In this document: piece by piece, positions 1-7,432 of the stretch | Numbering within the stretch: position 1 is the first letter of the stretch | How the letters are laid out: each line of letters begins with the position of its first letter | Source: Sphingopyxis solisilvae | Lineage (GTDB): Bacteria > Pseudomonadota > Alphaproteobacteria > Sphingomonadales > Sphingomonadaceae | Assembly: GCF_015475875.1 (NCBI RefSeq) | Contig: NZ_JADKYM010000006.1 | Span: 1 to 64,000 of the forward strand | DNA length: 64,000 nucleotides | Direction of reading: 5' to 3' | Notes under the pieces: model-generated | What the model was told of the DNA's origin: nothing | Seen by the model: the letters and a program-made list of their open reading frames with translations, nothing else | Databases searched by the model: none | Made by a program: the position numbers and the translations under genes

Positions 1-86
1 GCGTTGTGCTCCTCGGGAGTCTGATCCCGTTGATCGCGGGTTAGCCAAAGACGCCGATTCCATATTGATTGCCAGGCCCCAATCAG

Positions 87-362
87 TCAGTGCAAATCAT
101 TCTCAATAAAGGTGTTGGCGGCTCCGAAGCCAAGCTTCTTCTTGGCAGCGATCTGCATGGTCTCTCCGGTCGCCGGGTTGCGGCCCTCACGAGCAGCCGA
201 CGTCGAGACCTTGAACTTGCCGAAGCCACTGACCGAGACTTCTTCGCCCTTTGCGGCCGCGTCCGTGATCGCCGAGAAAACGGCATCGACGGCCTTCTTG
301 CCCTCGGCCTTGCTCACTCCGAGCGATGCGGCGACGCTGTCTGCCAGTTCGGCATGGTTCAA
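87..362 (-). CDS. hup: HU-family nucleoid DNA-binding protein (TTG start)
   Basis: Small basic histone-like protein that bends DNA as a dimer. The product is 91 residues, the normal HU length, with the HU hallmarks GFGKFKV near the middle and a NPATGE-type arm followed by a basic stretch. I place the start at a TTG because AAGGAG lies seven bases upstream and translation from it gives the expected MNHAELADSV opening. The next in-frame ATG upstream would add 29 residues unlike HU. The gene is monocistronic and divergent from the secreted phosphodiesterase at 500. It could be a chromosomal housekeeping gene or an accessory copy; mobile-type genes lie nearby. Confidence 0.93.
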   Translation of the reverse strand: MNHAELADSVAASLGVSKAEGKKAVDAVFSAITDAAAKGEEVSVSGFGKFKVSTSAAREGRNPATGETMQIAAKKKLGFGAANTFIENDLH

Positions 363-499
363 TTGATGTCTCCTTGTGCGGCCGGAGAATCCCGGCCGGG
401 CGGGCCATATAGCGCCAGCTGATGCGAGACGCCATGTACGGCGCAGCATGTGGGGAGAAGCTGTTGAACTCGAATACTCCCTGCGGCACTAGCGCACCA

Positions 500-1411
500 A
501 TGCTCTCCATCCGCCTCATCGCATCCGCCCTGATCCTCAGCGCCACCGCCTGCTCCGCCGCGGCGAGCTCGCCTGCGGACATAACCCCGCCCGCGCAGAC
601 CAAACCGCTAAAAGTCGCTAGCTGGAACCTAGAATTCCTCGCCGAGCAAAACGGCGCCGGCTGCAACCCGCGCGATGATGCTGATTATGCCGCGATGCGC
701 CGCATAGTCGGCAGCCTCGATGCCGATGTGATCGCGTTCCAGGAAGCCGAGAGCATTGCCGCTGCCGCACGCATCTTCGACACGGCGAGCTACACGATCG
801 TCATGGAGGCGCGCCCGGGCGCGCCGAGCAGTACATGCGGCGGCGAGCATCCGGATCAGAAGGTCATTCGCCAGGCGGTGGGTTTCGCGGTCCGCAAGGG
901 CATCGCCTTCGAGCGCAATGCGGATGTTTCTTCGCTGATGATCGGCAACGCGCAGCTGCGATCGGGGATCGACATCACATTGCGGCCGGCTGACCGCGCG
1001 CCGATTCGCCTGCTCGGCATTCACCTGAAATCGGGTTGTTTCGCGGGCAACGAGGCCAAGGCATGCCCGACGCTCATGCAGCAGCTCCCCGCGCTCGAGG
1101 CATGGATCGATGCAGCCGCGAGCGGCCCTGACCGCTTCGCCGTTCTCGGCGACTGGAACCGCCGGCTCGCGCAGAGCGGCGATATTGTGTGGACCGAGAT
1201 AGACGATGGCGAGCCGGCGAACGCCGACCTCCATCTCGCCGACGCCGGCAAGGGACCGGCCTGCGATCCCCGCTATACCAGCTTCATCGACCATATCGTT
1301 CTCGACAGGCGCGCAGCCGCGGACCTCAGAGGCTTCGCCGAGACGTTCTATGCTCCCGGCGAGAAACATTACTCCGATCATTGCCCGATTGCGGTGACGA
1401 TCGCGAACTGA
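500..1411 (+). CDS. Secreted endonuclease/exonuclease/phosphatase-family protein
   Basis: Predicted metal-dependent phosphodiesterase of the EEP (DNase I-like) fold, 303 residues. The N-terminus is a signal peptide ending in a lipobox-like LSATAC, so the protein is probably a lipoprotein. EEP motifs appear in order: SWNLEFL, FQEAE (catalytic Glu), HLKSGC, GDWNR and a C-terminal YSDHCP with the catalytic Asp-His pair. The ATG at 500 was chosen over the upstream ATG at 422 because it puts the signal peptide at the N-terminus. The substrate (nucleic acid, phospholipid or phosphoinositide) cannot be read from sequence. The neighbours do not help: HU is divergent and a short hypothetical gene is convergent. 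Confidence 0.82.
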   Translation: MLSIRLIASALILSATACSAAASSPADITPPAQTKPLKVASWNLEFLAEQNGAGCNPRDDADYAAMRRIVGSLDADVIAFQEAESIAAAARIFDTASYTIVMEARPGAPSSTCGGEHPDQKVIRQAVGFAVRKGIAFERNADVSSLMIGNAQLRSGIDITLRPADRAPIRLLGIHLKSGCFAGNEAKACPTLMQQLPALEAWIDAAASGPDRFAVLGDWNRRLAQSGDIVWTEIDDGEPANADLHLADAGKGPACDPRYTSFIDHIVLDRRAAADLRGFAETFYAPGEKHYSDHCPIAVTIAN

Positions 1412-1428
1412 ACGGCGACACGCCCCAC

Positions 1429-1734
1429 TCAGTCGTCGAGAAACCAGTCCGGCGTGTCGATCCTGCGCCAGGTCTTGTATGTGCCGGGCACCGGTATCTT
1501 CGCGCGAGCCTCGATCAGGGCGCCGGTCGTCAGATCATGGATGTCCGCAAAGACTTTGGGATTGCCATAATATGGCGGGGGACCGTTGAGCGGCCCTACC
1601 TCGACGATGCGCGCGCAGCTGTTCGCCCAGGTCGTTCGGCGGATCCAGAAGCCCGGCTGCCGCGCGTTGGCTTCGTACATCTGAAAGACGTTGAGATCGG
1701 AAAATTCGGTCGTCGCCCCCTCCCTCTTGCTCAA
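1429..1734 (-). CDS. Hypothetical protein downstream of nuclease-like gene
   Basis: Not recognised. An open frame of about 101 residues follows the nuclease-like gene on the same strand with almost no gap, so the two are probably co-transcribed. The protein is rich in aromatic and proline residues (GPPPYYGNP, a C-terminal TPDWFLDD) and has no signal peptide or membrane segment. The start is uncertain: I used a TTG just after the upstream stop, but a GTG at 1764 overlapping the upstream gene is also possible, and neither has a convincing ribosome binding site. Protein-like composition and tight packing support it being real. Confidence 0.5.
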   Translation of the reverse strand: MSKREGATTEFSDLNVFQMYEANARQPGFWIRRTTWANSCARIVEVGPLNGPPPYYGNPKVFADIHDLTTGALIEARAKIPVPGTYKTWRRIDTPDWFLDD

Positions 1735-1744
1735 ATCGGATAGT

Positions 1745-2194
1745 TCAGACCCATTGGAGGGCACAGTCTTCGATCGAAGCCTCCTCGCCCATCGAGAGGC
1801 GGACAAACAACGCGTGCCGGTAGCGGAAGCTCCGCTTGATCTGCTCAAGCTTCATCAGGTCGCGCTCATTGCTCCTGTTGCTCGTGGACTTCTTGATCTC
1901 GATAACCAGCAGATTGTCGTCGTCGGATCCCGGCACATGGACGATGATGTCGGGAAAGACCTTGCTCTCGGTCAGCTCGCCTTCTGCATCCGGCAGCCCG
2001 ATCTCCTTGGGATAGATGTCATGCCGATTATATTCGACATGGACCTTGTGCTCGGGAAAATGAGGGATGAGCAGCCAGGCCAGAGAGGAGCTGATCGTCC
2101 TCTCGCCGATATCGAAGGAAATGATCTTGCCCTCTTCGGCGTAAAGCTGCTCGATCGCCTCAACGACGATAGCACCGATCGTATCAGCGTCCAT
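1745..2194 (-). CDS. Hypothetical protein, PD-(D/E)XK nuclease-like
   Basis: A 149-residue protein whose C-terminal half resembles the core of PD-(D/E)XK nucleases. The spacing runs from a Glu in an N-terminal helix, through FPDIIVH (the PD aspartate), to LLVIEIKKS (the E-x-K motif), followed by a charged helical tail. The ATG at 2194 has GGAG upstream. It is divergent from the Xre/RES toxin-antitoxin pair and shares a 93-base control region with it. Restriction-associated nucleases and uncharacterised accessory proteins show this pattern. The three-residue signature is visible, but the family assignment is inference. Confidence 0.6.
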   Translation of the reverse strand: MDADTIGAIVVEAIEQLYAEEGKIISFDIGERTISSSLAWLLIPHFPEHKVHVEYNRHDIYPKEIGLPDAEGELTESKVFPDIIVHVPGSDDDNLLVIEIKKSTSNRSNERDLMKLEQIKRSFRYRHALFVRLSMGEEASIEDCALQWV

Positions 2195-2230
2195 AATGCG
2201 CCCTTCTCCACTATCAACAATACCGGATAT

Positions 2231-2254
2231 GGAACAATTATTGACAATTGTTCC
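2231..2254. promoter_or_regulatory. Palindromic operator, divergent toxin-antitoxin promoter
   Basis: A perfect nine-base inverted repeat, GGAACAATT and AATTGTTCC, separated by six bases that contain the start of a TTGACA -35-like box. It sits midway between the divergent starts at 2194 and 2288. The Xre-type antitoxin is the obvious candidate to bind it and autoregulate. Confidence 0.6.
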
Positions 2255-2264
2255 TATAAGGAAC

Positions 2265-2289
2265 ATATAGGTCTCACTGGAGACTATAT
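2265..2289. promoter_or_regulatory. Second inverted repeat over antitoxin start
   Basis: ATATAGGTCTC and GAGACTATAT form an inverted repeat with one extra base in the left arm and a four-base loop. It ends on the ATG of the antitoxin gene. It could be a second operator or an mRNA hairpin that limits translation. An AT-rich CATATA lies 17 bases from TTGACA and may serve as the -10 box. Confidence 0.45.
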
Positions 2290-2668
2290 GGCTACCGCTG
2301 CAAAAGCTATCGACCGCAAGGAACTCACCGGCCCCGCGCTCCGGACCTTCTTCAACATCGCAGAGGCCTGGGACCTCAGCGAGGTCGAACAGATGAAGAT
2401 CCTCGGCCTCGACAGCCGTTCGACCTTCCACAACTGGAAACGCGGCGATGTCGCTGCGCTCAGCAAGGATGCGCTCGAACGCATCTCCTATGTGATGGGC
2501 ATCTACAAGGGTTTGCAGATCCTCGTCCCGCAAACCGCCGACGCGTGGGTGCGCAAGCCCAACAAGGCGGCCATGTTCGGCGGCAAGCCTGCCATCGATC
2601 GCATGGCGTCGGGCAATGTCTCCGACCTCTACGTCGTGCGCCAGTATATCGACGGCCAGCGCGGCTGA
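2288..2668 (+). CDS. Antitoxin of Xre/MbcA/ParS type
   Basis: A 126-residue antitoxin of the family that pairs with RES-domain toxins. An N-terminal helix-turn-helix-like region (roughly residues 15-65, including LGLDSRSTFHNWKRGD) is followed by the toxin-binding domain, with the typical ISYVMGIYKGLQIL and a C-terminal WVRKPNKA. It would neutralise the RES enzyme and repress its own promoter. The stop lies four bases before the toxin start. The palindromes just upstream fit autoregulation. Confidence 0.85.
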   Translation: MATAAKAIDRKELTGPALRTFFNIAEAWDLSEVEQMKILGLDSRSTFHNWKRGDVAALSKDALERISYVMGIYKGLQILVPQTADAWVRKPNKAAMFGGKPAIDRMASGNVSDLYVVRQYIDGQRG

Positions 2669-2672
2669 TCCC

Positions 2673-3356
2673 TTGGACATTCCCGTTACCGCCACGAGCT
2701 GGGCGCCTTGCTATCGCATCATCCCGAGCCGCTTCCCGCCAGTCGGCCTGTTCGACAAGGTGGCAGACCCGGCCGACCTCGACGCAGTCTTCATCATCGA
2801 GGCGATGACAAATGACCGGCTCCGCGACGAGGTCGGCGACCTCGCGCTCGTCCCGCCCGAGGACCGCATCGCCGGCCCCGGCACGACGCCGATCATGGCC
2901 GCCTTCACGCATCTCAATACCGAGGGTAGCCGTTTCTCCGACGGGAGCTTCGGCGTCTTCTACGCCGGCCTCACCATCGACACCGCGATTGCCGAGACCA
3001 AGCACCACCGCGTCCGCTTTCTCGGCGCGACCGACGAGCCCGCGCAGGAGATCGACATGCGCGTTTATGCCGCCGACCTCACCGCAAATCTTCACGACAT
3101 TCGCGGCCACGCGGAAAGCCATGCCCATCTCTACGATCCCGACACCTATGCCCATTCGCAGGGTCTCGCGACCGAGCTGCGCGAGGCAGGATCGGATGGC
3201 ATTCGCTACCTAAGCGTCCGCGACCCCGGCGGAGAATGCGCCGCCGCCTTCCGGCCTCGTCTGCTCGCGAACTGCCGGCAGGAACGACACCTTTGCTATG
3301 TCTGGGACGGCGCGACGATCGGCACCGTCTATGAGAAGAGAAATTTCGAAGGCTGA
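2673..3356 (+). CDS. RES-domain toxin
   Basis: A 227-residue RES-family toxin. RES proteins fold like ADP-ribosyltransferases and deplete or transfer from NAD+. The three name-giving residues can be placed: Arg in CYRIIPSRFPP, Glu in TAIAETKHHR and Ser in YLSVRDPGGEC. The family block SRFSDGSFGVFYAG is also intact. The start is taken as the TTG directly after the antitoxin stop; no ATG fits and the ribosome binding site is weak, as expected for a coupled toxin gene. The module looks complete and presumably active. Confidence 0.85.
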   Translation: MDIPVTATSWAPCYRIIPSRFPPVGLFDKVADPADLDAVFIIEAMTNDRLRDEVGDLALVPPEDRIAGPGTTPIMAAFTHLNTEGSRFSDGSFGVFYAGLTIDTAIAETKHHRVRFLGATDEPAQEIDMRVYAADLTANLHDIRGHAESHAHLYDPDTYAHSQGLATELREAGSDGIRYLSVRDPGGECAAAFRPRLLANCRQERHLCYVWDGATIGTVYEKRNFEG

Positions 3357-3455
3357 CCAGACCGCGGGAACCATCGATCGATCCCGGACGTTTCAATTAC
3401 CTGTCCAGACGAAAGAATGGCAGAATTTGATCGCATCTTCGGATGCAATCTAGGG

Positions 3456-3485
3456 AAGCCCCGCTGCAGAGATGTAGCGGGGCTT
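3456..3485 (+). terminator. Perfect hairpin after toxin gene
   Basis: AAGCCCCGCT and AGCGGGGCTT pair perfectly over ten bases with a ten-base loop, about 100 bases after the RES toxin stop. There is no clear T-tract, so it may be an imperfect intrinsic terminator or an RNA-stabilising structure. Confidence 0.45.
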
Positions 3486-3625
3486 ACCGCATGAACTCCC
3501 CGAGAACTGAGGGCAATGGCCCGAAGGCCTTGGACGAATGCGCTCATGTCGAGTCTGCGAAGTGAGAGACCGATCGAAAGCGCTCAATTTGACCAATCGG
3601 GAGATTTCGGACAAAAAGAGAACAA

Positions 3626-4276
3626 ATGTCCACGAGCCCGCCACGACGTAGCCGCAAGATCGGCCGAAATGAGCGCTGTCCCTGCAGAAGCGGACGCAAG
3701 TTCAAGCACTGTCATGGTACAGTCGGATCGAACCTCCCCGCAGTTGGCGTTTTTCCAAAGGACATCGAGCAAGCCCGGACGCAGTGGCGAGCGCGCGAGA
3801 GGGTGCGCGAGAAGCAGCAGGGCCTAGGACGCCCGATCATCTCTGCGAAGGTTGGTAATGAGCAGATCGTCGCAATCGGCAACAAGCTCCTTTCATCCCG
3901 GAACTGGAAGACATTCCCTGATTTCCTGCAGGACTATCTCAAGACCAAGCTCGATCCGGCGTGGGGTAATGCCGAGATCGCAAAGCCGCTCGAGCAGCGA
4001 CACCCGATCATGCAATGGTATGAAGCGCTATGCCATTTTCAGCGCAAATGGGTGATGAAGCCCGGCGTCCCGACGAGCACCGATGTTGTCGGCGTCCTCG
4101 CCTGCTATCTTGGTCTTGCCTATGCACGAGAGTACACTCACCGTATGTGCAGATCGATTCGAGGTGGCGTTCGGGTCGGACTCATGGTCCAGCAGAGATC
4201 ACGGCCTACAGCGACGACCGCCTCGGTCACCTGGCTCAGGGGGCCCCAACCAGCCCCATGCTGTCCAACCTGGTAA
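3626..4276 (+). pseudogene. SEC-C motif protein, 3' end lost
   Basis: The N-terminus carries a SEC-C-type zinc motif (GRNERCPCRSGRKFKHCHG; Cys18, Cys20, Cys29, His30), then a helical region with WYEALCHFQRKW and YLGLAYAREYTH. After about base 4130 the frame turns into low-complexity, arginine-rich sequence that looks non-coding and overlaps a reverse-transcriptase segment in another frame. I read this as the 5' part of a SEC-C gene whose 3' end was deleted when it was joined to the reverse-transcriptase remnant. A real 216-residue product is possible, but its last 45 residues would be frame-shifted. Confidence 0.6.
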
Positions 4277-4758
4277 GCGAGCCAATGGACGACCTCTTGG
4301 CAAAGATCGCTCGGGAGCGTGGACTTGTTTATACACGCTACTCCGACGATGTTGTCTTTTCGACCGGGACGACGATTACTCGGCGTGAAGTGCGCAATCT
4401 GGTCCATGATGTGAAGCGTGTGTTCAATTCGTTCGGGCACCTGTTACATCGCAAGAAAGTCGTCATTGCGCCGCCAGGCGCGCGCAAACTCGTCTTGGGA
4501 TTGCTTGTTGACGGCGATGAGGTGCGGCTGTCTCGCGAATATCGGGCTAGGGTCGAATCTCATGTCCGCGGCATCGAGAAATTTGGCTTAGCGGAGCACG
4601 CAGCCTCGCGCCACTTTACGTCGGTCTGGGGCATGGTGAGACACGTCGGCGGACTGATTGCACACTCCAGAGCCGTAGATCAAACTTATGGAGATTCAAT
4701 GCAATTGCGACTTTCGGCGGCACTTGAAGCTTCAGGTTGGAGTGATGCTTCACCCTGA
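4195..4758 (+). pseudogene. Reverse transcriptase remnant (retron-like)
   Basis: The C-terminal two thirds of a reverse transcriptase remain. RT motif 4 (LAQGAPTSPMLSNLV) is followed by motif 5 with the catalytic YTRYSDD, then the thumb-like LHRKKVVIAPPGARK, LGLLVD and SREY. QGAPTSP, TRYxDD and the following G-LVD-SREY pattern resemble retron and related bacterial RTs. The fingers region with motifs 1-3, including the first catalytic aspartate, is missing. No start codon or ribosome binding site fits the surviving domain, so it is very probably inactive. The upstream partner is a truncated SEC-C gene in a different frame. Confidence 0.72.
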
Positions 4759-4864
4759 AAGTATCCCCCCTTTAAAGCATCCACCTGGCCATCTGGTCAG
4801 ATCGAGTTACCGAATTTCATTCAGGATGGAATGCCAAAGATCACCGCTTCGAGCGAGGCGCAAA

Positions 4865-5794
4865 CTAGCTGGCTGCCCGTGCAGTTTCCTCAAGCTCGGA
4901 GATACGCGATGTGCAGACTTCGCGGACAATCGCCGCTAGAGCGTCAACTCGGCTACCGAGCCAAGCTAGCTCCTCCACAGAGATCCGATAGTGCTTCGAA
5001 TAGCGGGCTTTAATGTAAGCCTCCTTCAACTTCTCGAAACGTGATCGATCGGCCTTCGTCTCGCGAGGCCAAGCTTCAGCCAAGCGCTCGTCCATCCGTT
5101 CTGCTTGGGTGCGCAGAAATGCGAGATTGTGCACGTGCGGGCTGTAGAACGAACAAACAAGCAGTGCGCAATTGTAGAGGCGCTCGGCCGTCTGATGGTA
5201 GTCGAACGCGGCGTCCTTCAGATAATTCTGCTCGACAGCGAACTTCGCTATATCCCTCCGCTTCAAAGCACTCGGATACCACTCGTCGAAATACTCCCGC
5301 GCCATCTCCAGCGCAGCGTGCGGCGTCTTCGGTTGCGGTTCGGGTAGTTCGTCGTCGACCGCCTGATAAATCGCGATCCCGTCGCGCGCGACGTCCATGA
5401 AGAAATAGCGACCCTGCGACAGTCCCGCGTTTACCTCGCCAGCGCTATGCACGATGAAGTTCACTGGCGTGCGAAGCGTCTTCGTAACCGACAGTTCCCG
5501 GATCAGCCGATCATCAAGCTTCGACCAATATTCGACCCGGTCGGTCAGCCGATCATCGTTGACGATGATCAGCAGATCATAATCGGACTGATATCCCTTG
5601 GCCGTATGCGGCTCGTCGACCCAACCGCCGCGGGCGTAGCTGCCGTACAGGATGATCTTGGAAATGCGCCCCTTGCGCTTCCAGTCCTGCGTCGCGAGAG
5701 CCAATGCGTCGCCGAACTCCTCGAAAATGATCTCGACGATCCGTTCGAGCTCGCGCTGCTTCTGAGGTGGGAGATGATCGATACCGCTACGCAT
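4865..5794 (-). CDS. MNT nucleotidyltransferase-HEPN fusion protein
   Basis: A 309-residue protein. The N-terminal half is a minimal nucleotidyltransferase, with GSYARGGW at about residues 51-58 and the metal-binding SDYDLLI near residue 70. The C-terminal half is a helical HEPN-like domain ending in KARYSKHY. In two-gene MNT/HEPN toxin-antitoxin systems the transferase modifies and silences the HEPN RNase; here both are on one chain. The Arg and His of RYSKHY are only three residues apart, closer than the usual RNase spacing, so nuclease activity is uncertain. The gene is convergent with the RT remnant and fits an accessory defence or regulatory setting. Confidence 0.8.
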   Translation of the reverse strand: MRSGIDHLPPQKQRELERIVEIIFEEFGDALALATQDWKRKGRISKIILYGSYARGGWVDEPHTAKGYQSDYDLLIIVNDDRLTDRVEYWSKLDDRLIRELSVTKTLRTPVNFIVHSAGEVNAGLSQGRYFFMDVARDGIAIYQAVDDELPEPQPKTPHAALEMAREYFDEWYPSALKRRDIAKFAVEQNYLKDAAFDYHQTAERLYNCALLVCSFYSPHVHNLAFLRTQAERMDERLAEAWPRETKADRSRFEKLKEAYIKARYSKHYRISVEELAWLGSRVDALAAIVREVCTSRISELEETARAAS

Positions 5795-5870
5795 GCGCGG
5801 TCACCCTAACAAGGTGGCGACACCCTTGCACCCCGATATTGATCCGGAACGCAAGGATGCCGCCGAGTGA

Positions 5871-5897
5871 CGGCCGAGCGGGTCGCATGCTCGGCCG
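5871..5897. terminator. GC hairpin in intergenic gap
   Basis: CGGCCGAGC and GCTCGGCCG pair perfectly over nine bases around a nine-base loop. It lies between the start of the MNT-HEPN gene and the end of the DUF736 gene, so it would suit termination of transcripts leaving the DUF736 gene. No T-tract is present. I see no other feature in 5795-6051. Confidence 0.4.
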
Positions 5898-6051
5898 ACG
5901 GGTTGTTGCTGAGAGATTTACCCCCATCGGCGCGGCCCCCCGACGGCGCCGATGCAGGCCGGTTAGAGCGACCGTTACCGTAAGGGAAACAAGCGATTGC
6001 ATGAGCGTGGCAAGCCCAGCTTCGTCGCGAGGGTGAAAGTTATTTGCCATC

Positions 6052-6375
6052 TCAATCCGCCGCGTTCCAGATGATCGCAAAGCGGTTCTCATCTTCGGCC
6101 GCCGCAGCCCTGCCAAGGTTCGCATAGAGGCGCCGTGGGCCGAATTCGGGCGCTTCAAGCGTGATGGATACGTAGGGCTTTCCCGAGCCCGCGCCGACAC
6201 GGATCCATCCCGCGCCGATCTCGACGCCGTCCGACCAAAGGCGATAGTCAGGCTGAATCTGCGAGCCCTTCGCCCGATTGAGGCGGATTTCGATCGGGGC
6301 CCTTATCGATAGGGTCGTCAGCTGGCCAATGAAGCCCTTCTCGATACTTCCATTGACGATTCCGATTGCTGCCAT
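6052..6375 (-). CDS. DUF736 family protein
   Basis: A 107-residue protein matching DUF736: an opening MAAIGIVNGSIEKGFIGQLT, then PDYRLW, EIGAGW and YVSITLEAPEF. DUF736 genes are common in alphaproteobacterial conjugative elements and plasmids. Its own function is unknown. AGGAG precedes the ATG. The gene stands alone here, away from the other element-type genes at 32.4-43.7 kb, yet shares a 13-base upstream word with the DUF2493 gene of that block at nearly the same distance from the start. Confidence 0.85.
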   Translation of the reverse strand: MAAIGIVNGSIEKGFIGQLTTLSIRAPIEIRLNRAKGSQIQPDYRLWSDGVEIGAGWIRVGAGSGKPYVSITLEAPEFGPRRLYANLGRAAAAEDENRFAIIWNAAD

Positions 6376-6850
6376 GGTGCTGCTCCTGCGTCACGCGCGG
6401 GCCGATCCCGCCGCGGCGGAAGCGTCGGGACGGTGGCATGAGCAGCGGATGCACCCGCAGGGCCGCAGCGCAGCGAAGGACAGGAGCATCGCTCCTGTTG
6501 CATCGGCTGCGCCGCCGTCCAAAGCGCTGTTGCGGCGGGTCGGACCGATGGATCAGTTGAAATGACGACCTCGGCCGGAAGCTGACAGATAGATTCAATT
6601 TGGACCATTAACCCGTACGTCAACTTGCCCCTTCGCAGCGCAGCGCTATGCTGACAGGGCATCGGGCAGCAAGGCGCGCGGTGCCGGGACGTAAGAATCT
6701 CGTTCGGAAGCCTTATGACATTCCCATCCGTTGCCGGGTGGCCGACGCGTATGTCCAGGCCTTCGGGCTAAAGGCGGCGGCGCATATTTCCGAATATGTT
6801 CTTACCTCCCGGCTTCATCGCCTCACCGTCCGACCGGTAGGCGATATGGA
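6376..6850. other. Intergenic region between DUF736 and sigma gene
   Basis: A stretch of 475 bases without a convincing gene on either strand. It must hold the divergent promoters of the DUF736 gene and the lasso-locus sigma gene. Visible structure includes the word GCGCAGCGAAGGA at 6468-6480 and a short hairpin just after it (AGGAG, five bases, CTCCT). No sigma-type promoter box could be assigned with confidence. Confidence 0.6.
6468..6480 (-). repeat. 13-base word shared with DUF2493 upstream region
   Basis: GCGCAGCGAAGGA occurs here, about 93 bases upstream of the DUF736 start, and again at 33448-33460, about 97 bases upstream of the DUF2493 start. Both genes are on the - strand. Chance recurrence at matched distance is unlikely, so it may be a shared promoter or regulator element of the integrative element. 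Confidence 0.5.
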
Positions 6851-7432
6851 ATGGACTATGATGACGACCCGACGGACCGGCGAGGTGCCGCACCGGGCGA
6901 CCCCCTGCCTCCAAACGACTGGGCGGGGTTCAACCATGCCGATCGCGCCGAGGCGCTGTACGTCGCACATCAGGCCCGCGTAGCAGGCATCTTCCGCCGC
7001 AACGTTCCGCCGCATGAAGTCGGCGACCTCGTGCAGGAGACGTTTCGCCGCCTCTTTTCCGCGAAGGGCGTGAGCGCAACCTTCCTCGAAGCCCCTGCAG
7101 CCTATCTCGCGTCGACAGCCCGAACGATCCTGAAAAACCGGAAGCGGTCGGGGATGCGCAGCCAGTTGCAAGCTCACCACAGCTTCGAGGATCATGACGT
7201 TGCGGGCCCCGACCCGCATGCGACGCTGGAGCACCGCGACATGCTTCGCCGCGCCGAGGAAGCCATCGCCAGACTGAATCCAGTCACAAGGGATGTATTC
7301 CTGATGCACAGGTTCGAAGATCTCAGCTATTCCGAGATCGGACGAATCAAAGGCATGAGCAATAAAGCCGTGGAAAAACATATCGTCAAAGCTTTGGTCG
7401 CGGTTCGCAAGGCACGAGACCCGCAGTCGTGA
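6851..7432 (+). CDS. ECF sigma factor, FecI-like
   Basis: A 193-residue extracytoplasmic-function sigma factor. Region 2 (VPPHEVGDLVQETFRRLFSA, about residues 50-70) and region 4 (LNPVTRDVFLMHRFEDLSYSE, ending IVKALVAVRKA) are clear. It heads the + arm of the lasso locus: sigma, anti-sigma, TonB receptor, isopeptidase. In this layout the sigma factor is expected to activate the receptor and isopeptidase genes when the receptor signals binding. I chose the ATG at 6851 because the residues before it, though open, do not look like sigma sequence. Its stop overlaps the FecR-like start, implying coupled translation. Confidence 0.87.
   Translation: MDYDDDPTDRRGAAPGDPLPPNDWAGFNHADRAEALYVAHQARVAGIFRRNVPPHEVGDLVQETFRRLFSAKGVSATFLEAPAAYLASTARTILKNRKRSGMRSQLQAHHSFEDHDVAGPDPHATLEHRDMLRRAEEAIARLNPVTRDVFLMHRFEDLSYSEIGRIKGMSNKAVEKHIVKALVAVRKARDPQS

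Noticed and set aside
1-86. Hairpin-like sequence at the left edge as a tRNA or terminator
   Set aside because: Arms are short and no tRNA features are present.
87-449. Longer HU start at the upstream ATG (120 residues)
   Set aside because: The extra 29 residues are not HU-like, and a TTG with AAGGAG at the right distance gives a normal HU.
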